This document shows positions 36,276 to 44,671 of a stretch of DNA of 64,000 nucleotides, piece by piece. Numbering within the stretch: position 1 is the first letter of the stretch; every line of letters begins with the position of its first letter. A model generated the notes under the pieces. It ran no database searches, had not been told where the DNA came from, and was given only the letters and a program-made list of their open reading frames with translations. The translations under genes and the position numbers were made by a program. This DNA comes from Anaerolineales bacterium UBA2200 (GTDB lineage: Bacteria > Chloroflexota > Anaerolineae > UBA2200). The DNA is taken from contig DCVA01000040.1 of NCBI GenBank assembly GCA_002327925.1, positions 67,165 through 131,164 on the forward strand, in the 5' to 3' direction.

Positions 36276-37385
36276 CTACAGGAGGTGCGGGTACAGGAAG
36301 GCGTTCGGCTCCGCCGCCCAGGCCAGCTCGTCGAACCTAGTTCGTCCGTCGATCAGGCCCTGCACAAGACCGCTGTATAGCACTCCCCTGTGGCGGCTGC
36401 CGATCGGCGGGTAGCCGGCGCTCTCTGTCGCCTGAATGCGAGAAAGACGGCCCTCTTCCCACAGGAAGGCGGGACGCCATCGTGCCCCCGGATCGGATAT
36501 TGCGTAGCGCTGCTGGTACTTGACCTCCGCGCCCAGGTAGTTGACTCCGTTGGCACCAATAACCAGAAGGAAATGCGCCGCGTGGTATCCGCGAAACTCA
36601 ACCGACCGGTCGACGTAGCGGTCGGCATAGGTCAGTGCCCGGAACCCGTCCTTGTACCCCGGTCGCAGCGCCTCTATCGCATCCATCACGCCATTCTGGC
36701 TCACGCGCGAAGGGGCACCGACGTCCCAGTTGACACAGGTCGGGTGAAAGTAGATCCAGTGTGCCCCTGCGGCCTCCGCTTCTGCAGCGAGCCTCTCCAG
36801 CCCAGTTGCATTCTGCTCCGTAGTCAGAGCACTCACACCAATCTGCAGGGCGCTGCGCTCCCGCTCTATCTGCCGACGGAGTCGCTCGACGCTCTGCAAT
36901 GCGGAGCGCGCACCCTCGCTCGATGCTGCCGTCCAATCGTACAGGGAGACGCGCACCGTGGAGACGTGGCGCAGCAGCGCTTCCATCACGCTGGGCCGCT
37001 CCAGCAGGGAGCCGTTTGTGACCACCCCGACGTCGCTGAATCCCCTCTCCCGGGCGAGCCTGACCGTCTGGCCAAAGGTCGTCGCCATGGTCGGCTCCCC
37101 ACCGCTCAAGAGGAGGCCGTGAGTGTGCCCTTCCAGCAGACCCAGCAGGCGGTCGACAAAGTCCAGATCGAGGGCGTAAGAAGCGAGGCTCCCGGTACTG
37201 GGGCAGAGTCTACACCGTCTGGTGCACGCGCCTGTGAGATCGAGCTCGAGGCTGGGCGGGTAGACTGGAGAGCCGCTCAGGTAGTCCGCCAGCGTCTCTC
37301 TGTGATGGGCGATTTTGAATGTGGATGCGATTTCGGGCAAGGCTCGCGTCACCTCGCTAATGGGATGCGGGTCCGTGTGTTGCAT
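36276..37385 (-). CDS. Radical SAM protein
   Basis: The protein has 369 residues from the ATG at 37385, just after the upstream stop; an ATG at 37487 would overlap that gene by 70 bp. The cluster motif is CTRRCRLC (C54, C58, C61) in LDLTGACTRRCRLCPST. It is followed by GLLLSGGEPTMAT (the SAM-binding GGE motif), VVTNGSLL and VRVSLYDW. It lacks an obvious C-terminal Cys cluster. The C-terminal half (HWIYFHPTCVNWDVG, HFLLVIGANGVNYLGAEVKY) is unfamiliar. Substrate unknown; the position between a secreted FxLYD protein and a GT2 suggests a surface-modification role. Confidence 0.85.
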   Translation of the reverse strand: MQHTDPHPISEVTRALPEIASTFKIAHHRETLADYLSGSPVYPPSLELDLTGACTRRCRLCPSTGSLASYALDLDFVDRLLGLLEGHTHGLLLSGGEPTMATTFGQTVRLARERGFSDVGVVTNGSLLERPSVMEALLRHVSTVRVSLYDWTAASSEGARSALQSVERLRRQIERERSALQIGVSALTTEQNATGLERLAAEAEAAGAHWIYFHPTCVNWDVGAPSRVSQNGVMDAIEALRPGYKDGFRALTYADRYVDRSVEFRGYHAAHFLLVIGANGVNYLGAEVKYQQRYAISDPGARWRPAFLWEEGRLSRIQATESAGYPPIGSRHRGVLYSGLVQGLIDGRTRFDELAWAAEPNAFLYPHLL

Positions 37386-37417
37386 GGACAGCGATGTTCG
37401 CGGGTCTGGGGCGGCCG

Positions 37418-39004
37418 TCACCGGCCACCTTCCCTGGGTCCCAGCCCTTGACTCTGGCCGATGGGAGTCACCCGATACCCTGCCCATCCCTGCCAGTGCT
37501 CGCGAAAGACCACATCAAAGGGCGCGCTGGCGCCAGGCAGGAGCGAGGACGGCTGGGTGAAGGCGCTGTCGCAGTTGATCACCTGCCCTTCTGCATCGAG
37601 AAGGGTCACTACGGCCTGCACCAGGCCTACTTCGGCCGTGCCCTGGTTGGCCACTTCGCCCAGCACATGCAGCCATCCCTCTCCGTCTACCTGGTACGTC
37701 GCGTTGAAAGGCGCCAACGGTGCGGGGCTGTCCGCAGTGTGTTGCGCGTCGGTACTGACTACGACTGATGTGGCTTCCACAGGTCCGGCCCGTACGATGA
37801 TCCGGAACGGCGCGACCTGGTCAGGCCGCACTACATCCGCCAGGACAGGCGCACTGGCCACGTTCACCACAGTGCCCGTGCCATCATAGAAAGTCATCAC
37901 GGCGCGCACCCAACGAATGCTGGCCACGCTCTTGTTCTGCACCTCACCGACGTAGTAATGCCAGCCGACTTGATCCACCCAGCCGGTCAAGCCCCTGACA
38001 TTCAGTTGAACCACCGGATCGTCCAGGATCGGGACAGCATTGACTACCAGCCGGTAGTTGGCCAGAGATGGAATGTCCAGATTCATCAGGTCGAACGGCG
38101 AGCGCTGCCCTGGCGCCAGGATGGTATGTTCTGCGAACCCCACGCCTGTTCCCAGCACCCTCTCCTCAGAGTCCAGGAAGGTCGCTGCGACTTGCACTTG
38201 CTCCACATTCGCCGTGGTGTTGTTGAGCACTTCTCCCACTAAGTGCAGGTAGCCGTCTTCTCGATACGCGCTGGAGCTCATCAGAACAACCCCGGCGGTT
38301 GGGCTGGCGGTGGGTTGCGCTGTGGTTGTCGGTGTTGCGGTGCTGCCCTGAACAAGGGTGGCCGTTGGCGTTGCGGTCCAAGTCTCAGTGGCTGTCGGCG
38401 TGGTGCTGGGAGTGGTGGTGGGGCTCGGTGTCGCGCTCGGCGTGTGCGTCTGTGTGGGCGAGACCGTTGGAGTGTTTGTTGCGGACAGAGTCGCACTGGG
38501 CGTAGATGACGGGGTCGGCGAGGCGGTTGGAGTGCTCGTCCGGGAAGCCGTCGCGGTCGGGGTGTCGGTGTCGGTCGGCGATGGGGTGGCGATTCTCGTG
38601 GCCGATGCCGTTGCAGTGGGGGTGTCCGTTTCGGTCGGCGGTGCGGTCGGAGTGGACGTCGCCGCAGGCGTCGCGGTCGGAGTGGCCGTTGCGGTAGGCG
38701 TGACGCTTGGGCTGCTCGTTGCGGTAGGGGTTACCGTCGGCGTCTCACTCGCTGTCGACGTTGGAGTGAGGGTACTCTCAGGCAGAGGAGGGTTGGGTGT
38801 CAGTCTGGCGAGGTCGGCGCTGCGCAGCACGCAGGGCAGGTTGGCGACGAAACGCGCCCCACCCTGGCTCGATGCACCGGGGCTCACCAGCACTCCCAAC
38901 AGGCCAAGGCAAACCATCGTTATGCCCGCTGCCCTTCGACCTCTTTGCCTGCCCCTGCCAATCCCTCCCGCTCTGATTACCACGCTGCAATAGGCCTCAT
39001 TCAC
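37418..39004 (-). CDS. Secreted FxLYD-domain protein with long Thr/Pro linker
   Basis: The protein has 528 residues if started at the GTG at 39004, which overlaps the upstream stop; a GTG at 38983 and an ATG near 38917 are alternatives. The signal-anchor is [24 protein letters not shown]. Then comes ANLPCVLR, a ~170-residue linker of TPTAT units, and three FxLYD-type beta domains, each with the pattern [24 protein letters not shown] or [11 protein letters not shown] followed by [14 protein letters not shown] ends. FxLYD domains are found on bacterial surfaces and are thought to mediate binding. It is a paralogue of the 39600-40727 protein. Confidence 0.8.
   Translation of the reverse strand: MNEAYCSVVIRAGGIGRGRQRGRRAAGITMVCLGLLGVLVSPGASSQGGARFVANLPCVLRSADLARLTPNPPLPESTLTPTSTASETPTVTPTATSSPSVTPTATATPTATPAATSTPTAPPTETDTPTATASATRIATPSPTDTDTPTATASRTSTPTASPTPSSTPSATLSATNTPTVSPTQTHTPSATPSPTTTPSTTPTATETWTATPTATLVQGSTATPTTTAQPTASPTAGVVLMSSSAYREDGYLHLVGEVLNNTTANVEQVQVAATFLDSEERVLGTGVGFAEHTILAPGQRSPFDLMNLDIPSLANYRLVVNAVPILDDPVVQLNVRGLTGWVDQVGWHYYVGEVQNKSVASIRWVRAVMTFYDGTGTVVNVASAPVLADVVRPDQVAPFRIIVRAGPVEATSVVVSTDAQHTADSPAPLAPFNATYQVDGEGWLHVLGEVANQGTAEVGLVQAVVTLLDAEGQVINCDSAFTQPSSLLPGASAPFDVVFREHWQGWAGYRVTPIGQSQGLGPREGGR
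38290..38770 (-). repeat. Low-complexity Thr/Pro/Ser-coding repeat DNA
   Basis: This codes for the linker of the FxLYD protein on the minus strand. The unit is degenerate (CGNCCACNCCNAC-like), so it is not a simple microsatellite, but slippage is plausible. Confidence 0.8.
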
Positions 39005-39546
39005 TCGATCATCAGCAGGGCGTAGCGGTTCATTTCCTGCGATGGATCGCGCAGCACCTCGATAGGCAAGCCACATGCGCGAGCCGTGGCAAAGACGTCC
39101 ACTGCCATGGCCTCGGGGCTCGGCCGCGAGGCCCGGGGCAGCTTGCACTTGCTGCGCTCCCCGGCGCACTCACTGCACAGGCCGCTCGAGTCCATCGCCA
39201 GGAGGAATGCCTTGTAGTAACCGGCCAGAAAGACCTCGCGCTCCAGAGCCAGAAGACGCGAGTTCACCTCCCTGGACCATACGTGACGATCCTCAGGCCT
39301 GGCCACGGTCTTGGGAAAGTGCAGCATGACCGCACTGCTGTATCCGCCGATAAAGTCGCGGCATTCCTTCACCGAAGGAGTGTTGGGTGGACAGCTAGCG
39401 TTGCGTCCGTACTCGGCGCAGCCAAAGGCGCACTTCAGGCGTACCCATTGGGCCACCACGATGTCCTTTGGATCGATCCAAACCCAGTCGCCAAAGCCCA
39501 TCGTCTCGATGATGAGACCCAACTCCCGGCGCTCTGCCTTCTTCAT
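39001..39546 (-). CDS. DUF2284 predicted metal-binding protein
   Basis: The protein has 181 residues. The cysteine pattern is that of DUF2284: [25 protein letters not shown] near residue 40, and [36 protein letters not shown] near 125, which together should hold an iron-sulphur cluster or metal. The role of the family is unknown. Its start follows the stop of an FxLYD gene by about 50 bp, and its stop overlaps the start of another, so it is embedded in the surface-protein operon. Confidence 0.88.
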   Translation of the reverse strand: MKKAERRELGLIIETMGFGDWVWIDPKDIVVAQWVRLKCAFGCAEYGRNASCPPNTPSVKECRDFIGGYSSAVMLHFPKTVARPEDRHVWSREVNSRLLALEREVFLAGYYKAFLLAMDSSGLCSECAGERSKCKLPRASRPSPEAMAVDVFATARACGLPIEVLRDPSQEMNRYALLMIE

Positions 39547-39599
39547 CTCTGGCCTCTTCCTTGTTCAGGATCTTGTCGGGCTTGCGGCGCCGAACGGCC

Positions 39600-40727
39600 T
39601 CATCGTGTGGCCAGCCTGAGCAGAAGCGGCAGGTACAGGTCCCATCGCGACGGAGGCGGCGTTTGAGTTGCGGTCGTGATGAGTGTTGCCGTTGGCGCAG
39701 GCGTATCCGTGATCGTTGCCGTGTGCGTGGCCGTCGCGGTTCGAGTGGCAGTCGGCGTGGGTGTGGTTAGCTCCGTCGGCGGGTAGAGGCCATAGCTGGT
39801 CCAGCCTTGATAGGCCTCCGGAAAGAGTACATCGAAACTGGCCTTCTCGCCCGGCTCGAGTGCCGAGGGGTCAGCCAGGTCGTAACTGGCGTTGACTACC
39901 GCACCCTGAGCGTCATAGAGTGTGACCACCGCTCGAACCTGGCTGACACGACCGGTACCCAGGTTCTGTATCTGGCCTGTGAAGCGAGGGCCTCCCCCGG
40001 GGCCCACGAGCTGCTTCACTCCAAGCGATCGAAGAATAGGCGGCGGACTGCTTGCTGGTCGCGCGTTGGTCGTCAGGGTCCGCGTCACGTAGCTCGAAGG
40101 GCCGACGAAGATCGCCAGCTGGAAGGGTCCTTTTTGTCCGGGAGCCAGGACGTCGTTGAACAGGAACGCATAGTCGACGTTTGACACCGTGCCGCTTGCG
40201 TCGTAGAGGGTCAACACCAGCTTGACCTGCTCGACGGCCACCAGACTCCCGTTCGTCACCTCGCCCACCCAGATACGAAATCCATAGCTATCCACATAGT
40301 CACGGATCGATCCCAGGGACAGCTGGGGTACGGGGGCAGTCTCGCCCGGAGACCACTGGGTCAGGAGTGTGTAGGAGGCGAAGCCGGCCGGCACTTCCTG
40401 CTCAATCACAAAGGGAGATATCTGGCCCGCGGCGAGAATGTCGTGCTGAACGAAGGCAAAGGCCGTCCCGAGGGTAGCGTTTTCGGCGTCGAGGTAGGTC
40501 GCCGTGACGCGCACCAGCTTGGCGTTGCCCGGGGTATCGTTGCGCACCTCTCCAACGATGTAGAGGTACCCGCCCGACTCGTAGTAGCTCGAGCTGACAA
40601 TCTCAACGTCGCCATCCACGGCAGACGCGGTCCGGCCCCCAACCGCGACGGCACACAGGGTCAGCAGAAGGATCGCCGCCGCATAGACCCCGGGCCGCCA
40701 ACCAGTTCGTGCGCGCACTGCTCCCAT
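39600..40727 (-). CDS. Secreted FxLYD-domain protein with C-terminal YLPLLLR motif
   Basis: The protein has 375 residues from the ATG at 40727 (AGGAGG about 8 nt upstream). A signal peptide (VYAAAILLLTLCAVAVGG) is followed by three FxLYD-type domains (GYLYIVGEVRND, FRIWVGEVTNGS, PRFTGQIQNLG starts; APGQKGPFQL ends). A short Thr/Pro linker and the terminal WDLYLPLLLRLATR close it. It is the first gene of the six-gene leftward operon, with a strong promoter at 40761-40789. The order is the reverse of its paralogue, where the linker precedes the domains. Confidence 0.82.
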   Translation of the reverse strand: MGAVRARTGWRPGVYAAAILLLTLCAVAVGGRTASAVDGDVEIVSSSYYESGGYLYIVGEVRNDTPGNAKLVRVTATYLDAENATLGTAFAFVQHDILAAGQISPFVIEQEVPAGFASYTLLTQWSPGETAPVPQLSLGSIRDYVDSYGFRIWVGEVTNGSLVAVEQVKLVLTLYDASGTVSNVDYAFLFNDVLAPGQKGPFQLAIFVGPSSYVTRTLTTNARPASSPPPILRSLGVKQLVGPGGGPRFTGQIQNLGTGRVSQVRAVVTLYDAQGAVVNASYDLADPSALEPGEKASFDVLFPEAYQGWTSYGLYPPTELTTPTPTATRTATATHTATITDTPAPTATLITTATQTPPPSRWDLYLPLLLRLATR

Positions 40728-41163
40728 TCCCTTGCCTCCTGTCTGCGTCACTCCATCTCCATTATAGACTCGCGGCGCCGCCTTGTCTAACGCACGGAGT
40801 GTCCATCGCATGCGATCTGGCAACTTGCGCCGTTCCAGTCGTCCGAGGTGCCACAGCGACTTTACATGGCGCCGCAGCTCGAGAGTGTGCGGCTTCTGCC
40901 TGGCGCATTATGTCACCCGCAAAGCTGCGGGACTCTCCGCAGCGGCATTGTTCGGTCAAGTGTTGACCACCGGCTCGCGGACGACCAGACTACTCCGCCT
41001 TTGCTCTGCTGAGCATTGCCGGGCTGAAGGTGTGTGGGGGCGGAGTCCGGATCACATCTGCTCGGAAGGGATCCTCTGGGGGGATCGGGGTTTGCCGTAC
41101 CCGATCGCGGGCGAGGTAGACGTCACGCTCGCGGCTGCAGCAACAGAGCGCTTGCCGTGGCTG
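40728..41163. other. Intergenic region, 436 bp
   Basis: It contains the leftward promoter at 40761-40789. I see no convincing gene, RNA or repeat in the remaining ~370 bp; open frames on either strand lack ribosome binding sites and family features. Confidence 0.5.
40761..40789 (-). promoter_or_regulatory. Promoter of the FxLYD-DUF2284-radical SAM-GT2 operon
   Basis: On the minus strand, TAGACA (40789-40784), a 17 bp spacer and a perfect TATAAT (40766-40761) lie 34 bp upstream of the first ATG. Confidence 0.7.
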
Positions 41164-41436
41164 CTAGCCGGGGCGGGTGCTCTCCTCCAACGCAGCCAGA
41201 TAGGCCAACGCATGCTCCATGGTCTCCCCGCACATCTCTTCGTTGGCACGCAAACGGCGGCAGACTTCCGGCCGCTCCGGCTGGCCATAGATGAGACAGC
41301 GGTTATCCGCGCCAAGCTGAACGCACCGCACCCCCGCCGGCTTGCCTTCCGGCATCCCGGGAATGGGCGAAGACAGGGAAGGCGCGATACAGCAAGCCCC
41401 GCAGCCAACGCGGCACTCCACGCTAGAGCCGTCCAC
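41164..41436 (-). CDS. YkgJ-family zinc/iron-chelating protein
   Basis: The protein has 90 residues. The family motif is CRVGCGACCIAPSLSSP, the CxxxCxxCC-type ligand set, with later cysteines in CVQLGADNRCLIYGQPERPEVCRRL. YkgJ-family proteins bind a metal or an Fe-S cluster; their reaction is not established. It starts (GTG) within the end of the Nudix gene, the last of a four-gene run whose members all overlap. Confidence 0.85.
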   Translation of the reverse strand: MDGSSVECRVGCGACCIAPSLSSPIPGMPEGKPAGVRCVQLGADNRCLIYGQPERPEVCRRLRANEEMCGETMEHALAYLAALEESTRPG

Positions 41437-41887
41437 CCGACGGGGGATAGGAACGCCCTGCCAGTAGATTCAGCACGGGCAGGAACAACGGACTGGGCAG
41501 AGCATCCGGGCTGAACCAGCCTACTGCCGCCACTTCGTCAGATGCCTCAACACACGGCTCGCCGGCGGCCAGCGATGCCTCCATCCAGAGGGTTATGTAG
41601 TGCTTGCCTGGCTCAGCGAAGACATCGTTGGTGACGGCCCGGAACGACACGTCTTCGACCTCGACGCCCACTTCCTCTTTCACTTCGCGGCGGGCGCACT
41701 CTTCGGGGGTCTCACCATATTCGAGGTGGCCGCCGGGCGGTGCCCAGGTGCCTGCACCGTGGGCGCCTTTTCGCAGCAACAAAAGCACATCACCCTGGCG
41801 GCGAATCAACACGGACACACCCACGTGGGGCCGCTGCTGCAGAACCTGCGAGGTGCCGGTCAAGGGAGGGCTGCTTCTCAGGCTCAT
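41423..41887 (-). CDS. Nudix hydrolase
   Basis: The protein has 154 residues. The Nudix box is complete: GGHLEYGETPEECARREVKEE followed by VG. The N-terminal strand VGVSVLIRRQGDVLLLLRKG and ending DEVAAVGWFSPDALPSPLF fit the MutT/ADP-ribose pyrophosphatase-like group, which hydrolyses nucleoside diphosphates linked to other moieties. Its ATG overlaps the preceding lipoprotein stop (ATGA). Confidence 0.92.
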   Translation of the reverse strand: MSLRSSPPLTGTSQVLQQRPHVGVSVLIRRQGDVLLLLRKGAHGAGTWAPPGGHLEYGETPEECARREVKEEVGVEVEDVSFRAVTNDVFAEPGKHYITLWMEASLAAGEPCVEASDEVAAVGWFSPDALPSPLFLPVLNLLAGRSYPPSGGRL

Positions 41888-42297
41888 TGCGGCGTGAACC
41901 CCGTGTAGCCCAGAAAGGTCCAGCCGATATAGTCCGTGCTCACCGTGATCGGAACATAGATTCCTGCCTCCAGGTCAGCCACGTGAATCGCACACATCCC
42001 CAGCTCGAACTGCACTTGATTGACGCAGGTCTGCAACGCGCCGCCCTGGTGCCAGTTCACCTCCATCATCAGTCCGTTGATCGGCGTTCCGTAGTTGAGG
42101 AGGTTGAAGAACACGCTGACATCGGAGCCCAGGGCAGGACTGCTATCGTCCACCCAGCAATCAATAGCCAGGCCCGGCGGCTGAGTTGGGGTGGGCGCCG
42201 GGAAATCGGTGGGGGTCTTGCTCGGCGATCCACAAGAGGCCAGCAGCGTCGCTGCAGCCAGCCATACGATCCACCGCCGGGCCGCCTGCCACATCAT
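41884..42297 (-). CDS. Small lipoprotein, paralogue of its upstream neighbour
   Basis: The protein has 137 residues. The lipoprotein signal ends LLASCGS (Cys 22), followed by a short Thr/Pro segment. The mature domain has two cysteine-bearing strands (DCWVDDSSPALGSDVSVFFNLLNYG, MCAIHVADLEAGIYVPITVSTDYIGWTF) and ends YTGFTPQ. The neighbouring lipoprotein ends HTGFTPQ with the same preceding GxxVPIT pattern, so the two arose by duplication. The fold looks like a small beta-sandwich; function unknown. Confidence 0.72.
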   Translation of the reverse strand: MMWQAARRWIVWLAAATLLASCGSPSKTPTDFPAPTPTQPPGLAIDCWVDDSSPALGSDVSVFFNLLNYGTPINGLMMEVNWHQGGALQTCVNQVQFELGMCAIHVADLEAGIYVPITVSTDYIGWTFLGYTGFTPQ

Positions 42298-42839
42298 TGC
42301 GGCGTAAAGCCTGTGTGCATGGTGTAGGCCTGGTCCAGATACTTGATGGTGGCCGTGATCGGCACGAATACCCCCCGCTCATAGCCATCTGTCGTTATGT
42401 CGCAAATGCCGCGGTGGTAGATGACAATGACCCTGCAGATTTGCTGCTCGTCGCCCTTCCACCACTCGGCCTGCAGGTCTCCACCCAGCCACTGCACGCT
42501 GTTCTTGATGAGGCTGACGCTGAGGGTGGTCTTCGTGCCAAGCGGCGGATTGGGTCCCGGCACAAACCAGGCGTCCATGTGGAAGGTTTCCACAAACCCG
42601 AGCGGGGTAACGCGCCTGCCCACGAAGACGGCACCCGGAATCGGAGGGGGCGGCGTTGCCTCGAGAACCCCGGCCACTGTGGGTTGCACGACTGCCGAAG
42701 ATGCCGGTGCGGGGGTGGCCGCGGGCGCAGTTGCGGGTTCCCGGGTGGGCGCAACGGACGTCGAGCCCGGGGTGGGGAGTGCGGTACAGGCGGCCAGCGA
42801 GACACAGCCGATGACCAGGACTAGTGCCAGACTCTTCAA
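42294..42839 (-). CDS. Lipoprotein with Thr/Pro/Ala linker
   Basis: The protein has 181 residues from the TTG at 42839, chosen because GAGGAGG lies 8 nt upstream and a lipobox follows directly (VIGCVSLAAC). A linker (PTREPATAPAATPAPASS) precedes a beta-rich domain with LGTKTTLSVSLIKNS, WWKGDEQQICRVIVIY and the terminal YTMHTGFTPQ. It is the first gene of the lipoprotein-lipoprotein-Nudix-YkgJ run and overlaps its paralogue by ATGA. It begins about 130 bp after the tRNA-Arg gene and may share its transcript. Confidence 0.72.
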   Translation of the reverse strand: MKSLALVLVIGCVSLAACTALPTPGSTSVAPTREPATAPAATPAPASSAVVQPTVAGVLEATPPPPIPGAVFVGRRVTPLGFVETFHMDAWFVPGPNPPLGTKTTLSVSLIKNSVQWLGGDLQAEWWKGDEQQICRVIVIYHRGICDITTDGYERGVFVPITATIKYLDQAYTMHTGFTPQ

Positions 42840-42972
42840 GATTCTTCCCTCCTCAGGGAAAAGAAAACCACCGGAATCAGTCAGGTTACGCCTGCCAGGC
42901 TCGACTTTGCCGCCAGGCCGCTCTGTCTCGATTTCCCGTGGTATCGGTGTCACTGCCGTCAGGTAGTGAAAA

Positions 42973-43044
42973 CGCCCCTGGGGCGACTCGAACGCCCGCA
43001 CACGGCTCCGCAGGCCGATGCTCTATCCACTGAGCTACAGGGGC
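42973..43044 (-). tRNA. tRNA-Arg (anticodon GCG)
   Basis: A full cloverleaf is visible on the minus strand. The acceptor stem is GCCCCTG/CAGGGGC and the discriminator is G. The D arm is GCTC-AGTGGATA-GAGC, including the A20 typical of tRNA-Arg, and the T arm is GGGCG-TTCGAGT-CGCCC. The anticodon loop CTGCGGA gives GCG. The top pair of the anticodon stem is a T-T mismatch. No CCA is encoded. Confidence 0.9.
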
Positions 43045-43055
43045 AACGGACAGCA

Positions 43056-43084
43056 ACTATACCACAAAACAAGCCATATGCCAA
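43056..43084 (-). promoter_or_regulatory. Promoter of the tRNA-Arg gene
   Basis: On the minus strand, TTGGCA (43084-43079), a 17 bp spacer and TATAGT (43061-43056) lie 11 bp before the tRNA 5' end. Confidence 0.65.
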
Positions 43085-43124
43085 ACCAGTAGCCCCCGCA
43101 TGCGCGGAGCCTACAGGCCAGCGC

Positions 43125-43649
43125 CTAGGCCTTTGGCTTCTCGAACCGCCCCTTCCTTGGATTCCACTCCACATTCACCTTCAGCTGACCCCCGAACAGC
43201 CTTGGCAGGTGCTCAAGCGCTACCACCATATCCTCGCGGGTTTCGAATTGCAGGGTCAGCTTCTGCTCCCGTGTCGTCAAGATCCAGCGTCCTACGTGCG
43301 GACCGTGCTGCGGAAAGGCCGCCGGGGGCTCGATGCTGGTCTCGACGATGTCCGTCGCGTCGACCCGCATGTTGTGCTTGTGATTCCCCAGGAGTGTTTG
43401 CGGGCCCTGCAGATCGGCCGACGCGGCGCGACGGTCGTCCTTGCTCGGGTTCCTGGATAGGAACGAGCTCAGCACCGCGCCAACGGCGCCGCCGAGAGCA
43501 CCGCCCGTAAGGGTCAGTGCATCCAGACCGCCCTGCCCCCCGATGCGGATCAGGTATAGAGCATCCTGAATGACGTAAACCCGGTACATTCTGTCGCTCT
43601 TCAGGGCAAAGATCGCCCGTGCGTTAAAGCCGATGCTCCTGCCAGCCAT
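43125..43649 (-). CDS. Conserved-looking protein of unknown function
   Basis: The protein has 174 residues and no signal peptide. The start reads FNARAIFALKSDRMYRVYVIQDALYLIRIGGQGG, followed by a Gly/Ala-rich helix (GGALGGAVGAVLSSFL) that may insert in or lie on a membrane. The second half has VDATDIVETSIEP and WILTTREQKLTLQFETREDMVVALEHL, a beta-helix layout seen in bacterial PH-like domains. The assignment is tentative. Its ATG lies within the end of the double GNAT gene, so the two are co-expressed. Confidence 0.6.
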   Translation of the reverse strand: MAGRSIGFNARAIFALKSDRMYRVYVIQDALYLIRIGGQGGLDALTLTGGALGGAVGAVLSSFLSRNPSKDDRRAASADLQGPQTLLGNHKHNMRVDATDIVETSIEPPAAFPQHGPHVGRWILTTREQKLTLQFETREDMVVALEHLPRLFGGQLKVNVEWNPRKGRFEKPKA

Positions 43650-44643
43650 TAAGCTTGTCCCCCTGTCCGACGTTCTCCGTCAGCTCTTTGCGGTAGCGCG
43701 GAAAGCGCTTGACGACACGAAAGCCCACACTTTCGTACAGCCTCCACGCCTGCTGCGGATTCTCCTCCAGAGTACGCAATCTGGGCAGCCCTGCACTCTG
43801 CGTTCGCAGCGCCAGCAACCCCTGCCCGATGAGCGCTCGTGCCAGGCCGCGCCGGCGGTAGGTTGACCTCACGCTGACCTCCTTGATCTCAGGGCGCCCA
43901 TCGCGCACCAGTGCTTGAACCTGAGCCGCAATGCGACCACTCTGTTCGTCCCAGGCCACGTGCCAGCTGCTCAGGTCTGTCTGGTGCACCGCCCAGTTCT
44001 CGAACCGCAGCACGCTGGAGTAGGGATGGTCGCTGTAGGAGCTGTTCATGGAGTGGAAGAGTTCGGGCAGGTCGAGTGGGCTCAGCGGTCGGCTCACGAA
44101 ACCGCTGGGCAGCGTCGGGTCCGGGAGATCCTGCCAGTCTTCCAGGCCCATCTCCAGCAATGTGAAGAAGACGCGGTAGCCCTCGTTTCGCAGCAACTGG
44201 GCCGCGTCCAGCTCCGTGTCCGAGGCGTTTCCACCGTAGAAGGCCGGTCCCGGTCCTGGAAAAGCCGCGTCAATCTCCCGGCAGCGCCTCTCCGCCCAGT
44301 GTAGCAGCTTCGTGCCTATGCCCCGCTTGCGCCATGCGGGATCAACCCAGCCCAGAGCCAGGAAAACCCGGGCCCCATCTGCCTCTACCCACCAGGTCAC
44401 CAACCCGTAGCCCGTCACGAGGCCGCTGCACTCGGCCACACGCAGGTCCTGACGCGGGTCGTAGCCGTCCTCCGCTGCCAGATCGCCCCTGAGGTCTTCT
44501 GCGGCAGGAACTCTCTGCACGATAGATAGGGGATCCACCCGGTCCACCATCGAGCAGGCCCAACGCACGCGGGCAAGTGCCGGCAGGTCGTCCTCGCCCC
44601 GAGCACAGCGCAGCGTTAGTCCATCGATATCGAGTTGAGACAC
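43624..44643 (-). CDS. Double GNAT-domain acetyltransferase
   Basis: The protein has 339 residues. It starts with GTG at 44643 (AAGGACCC upstream). Both halves carry a GNAT acyl-CoA loop: VDPAWRKRGIGTKLLHWAERR in the first (about 100-125), and VSVRSTYRRRGLARALIGQGL in the second (about 250-275), the latter followed by the canonical PQQAWRLYESVGFR. The layout recalls MshD-like tandem GNATs, but no mycothiol genes are present. Substrate unknown. It overlaps the next gene by 26 bp. Confidence 0.85.
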   Translation of the reverse strand: MSQLDIDGLTLRCARGEDDLPALARVRWACSMVDRVDPLSIVQRVPAAEDLRGDLAAEDGYDPRQDLRVAECSGLVTGYGLVTWWVEADGARVFLALGWVDPAWRKRGIGTKLLHWAERRCREIDAAFPGPGPAFYGGNASDTELDAAQLLRNEGYRVFFTLLEMGLEDWQDLPDPTLPSGFVSRPLSPLDLPELFHSMNSSYSDHPYSSVLRFENWAVHQTDLSSWHVAWDEQSGRIAAQVQALVRDGRPEIKEVSVRSTYRRRGLARALIGQGLLALRTQSAGLPRLRTLEENPQQAWRLYESVGFRVVKRFPRYRKELTENVGQGDKLNGWQEHRL

Positions 44644-44671
44644 GGGTCCTTCGCCTTCGCCGCCCGATCGT

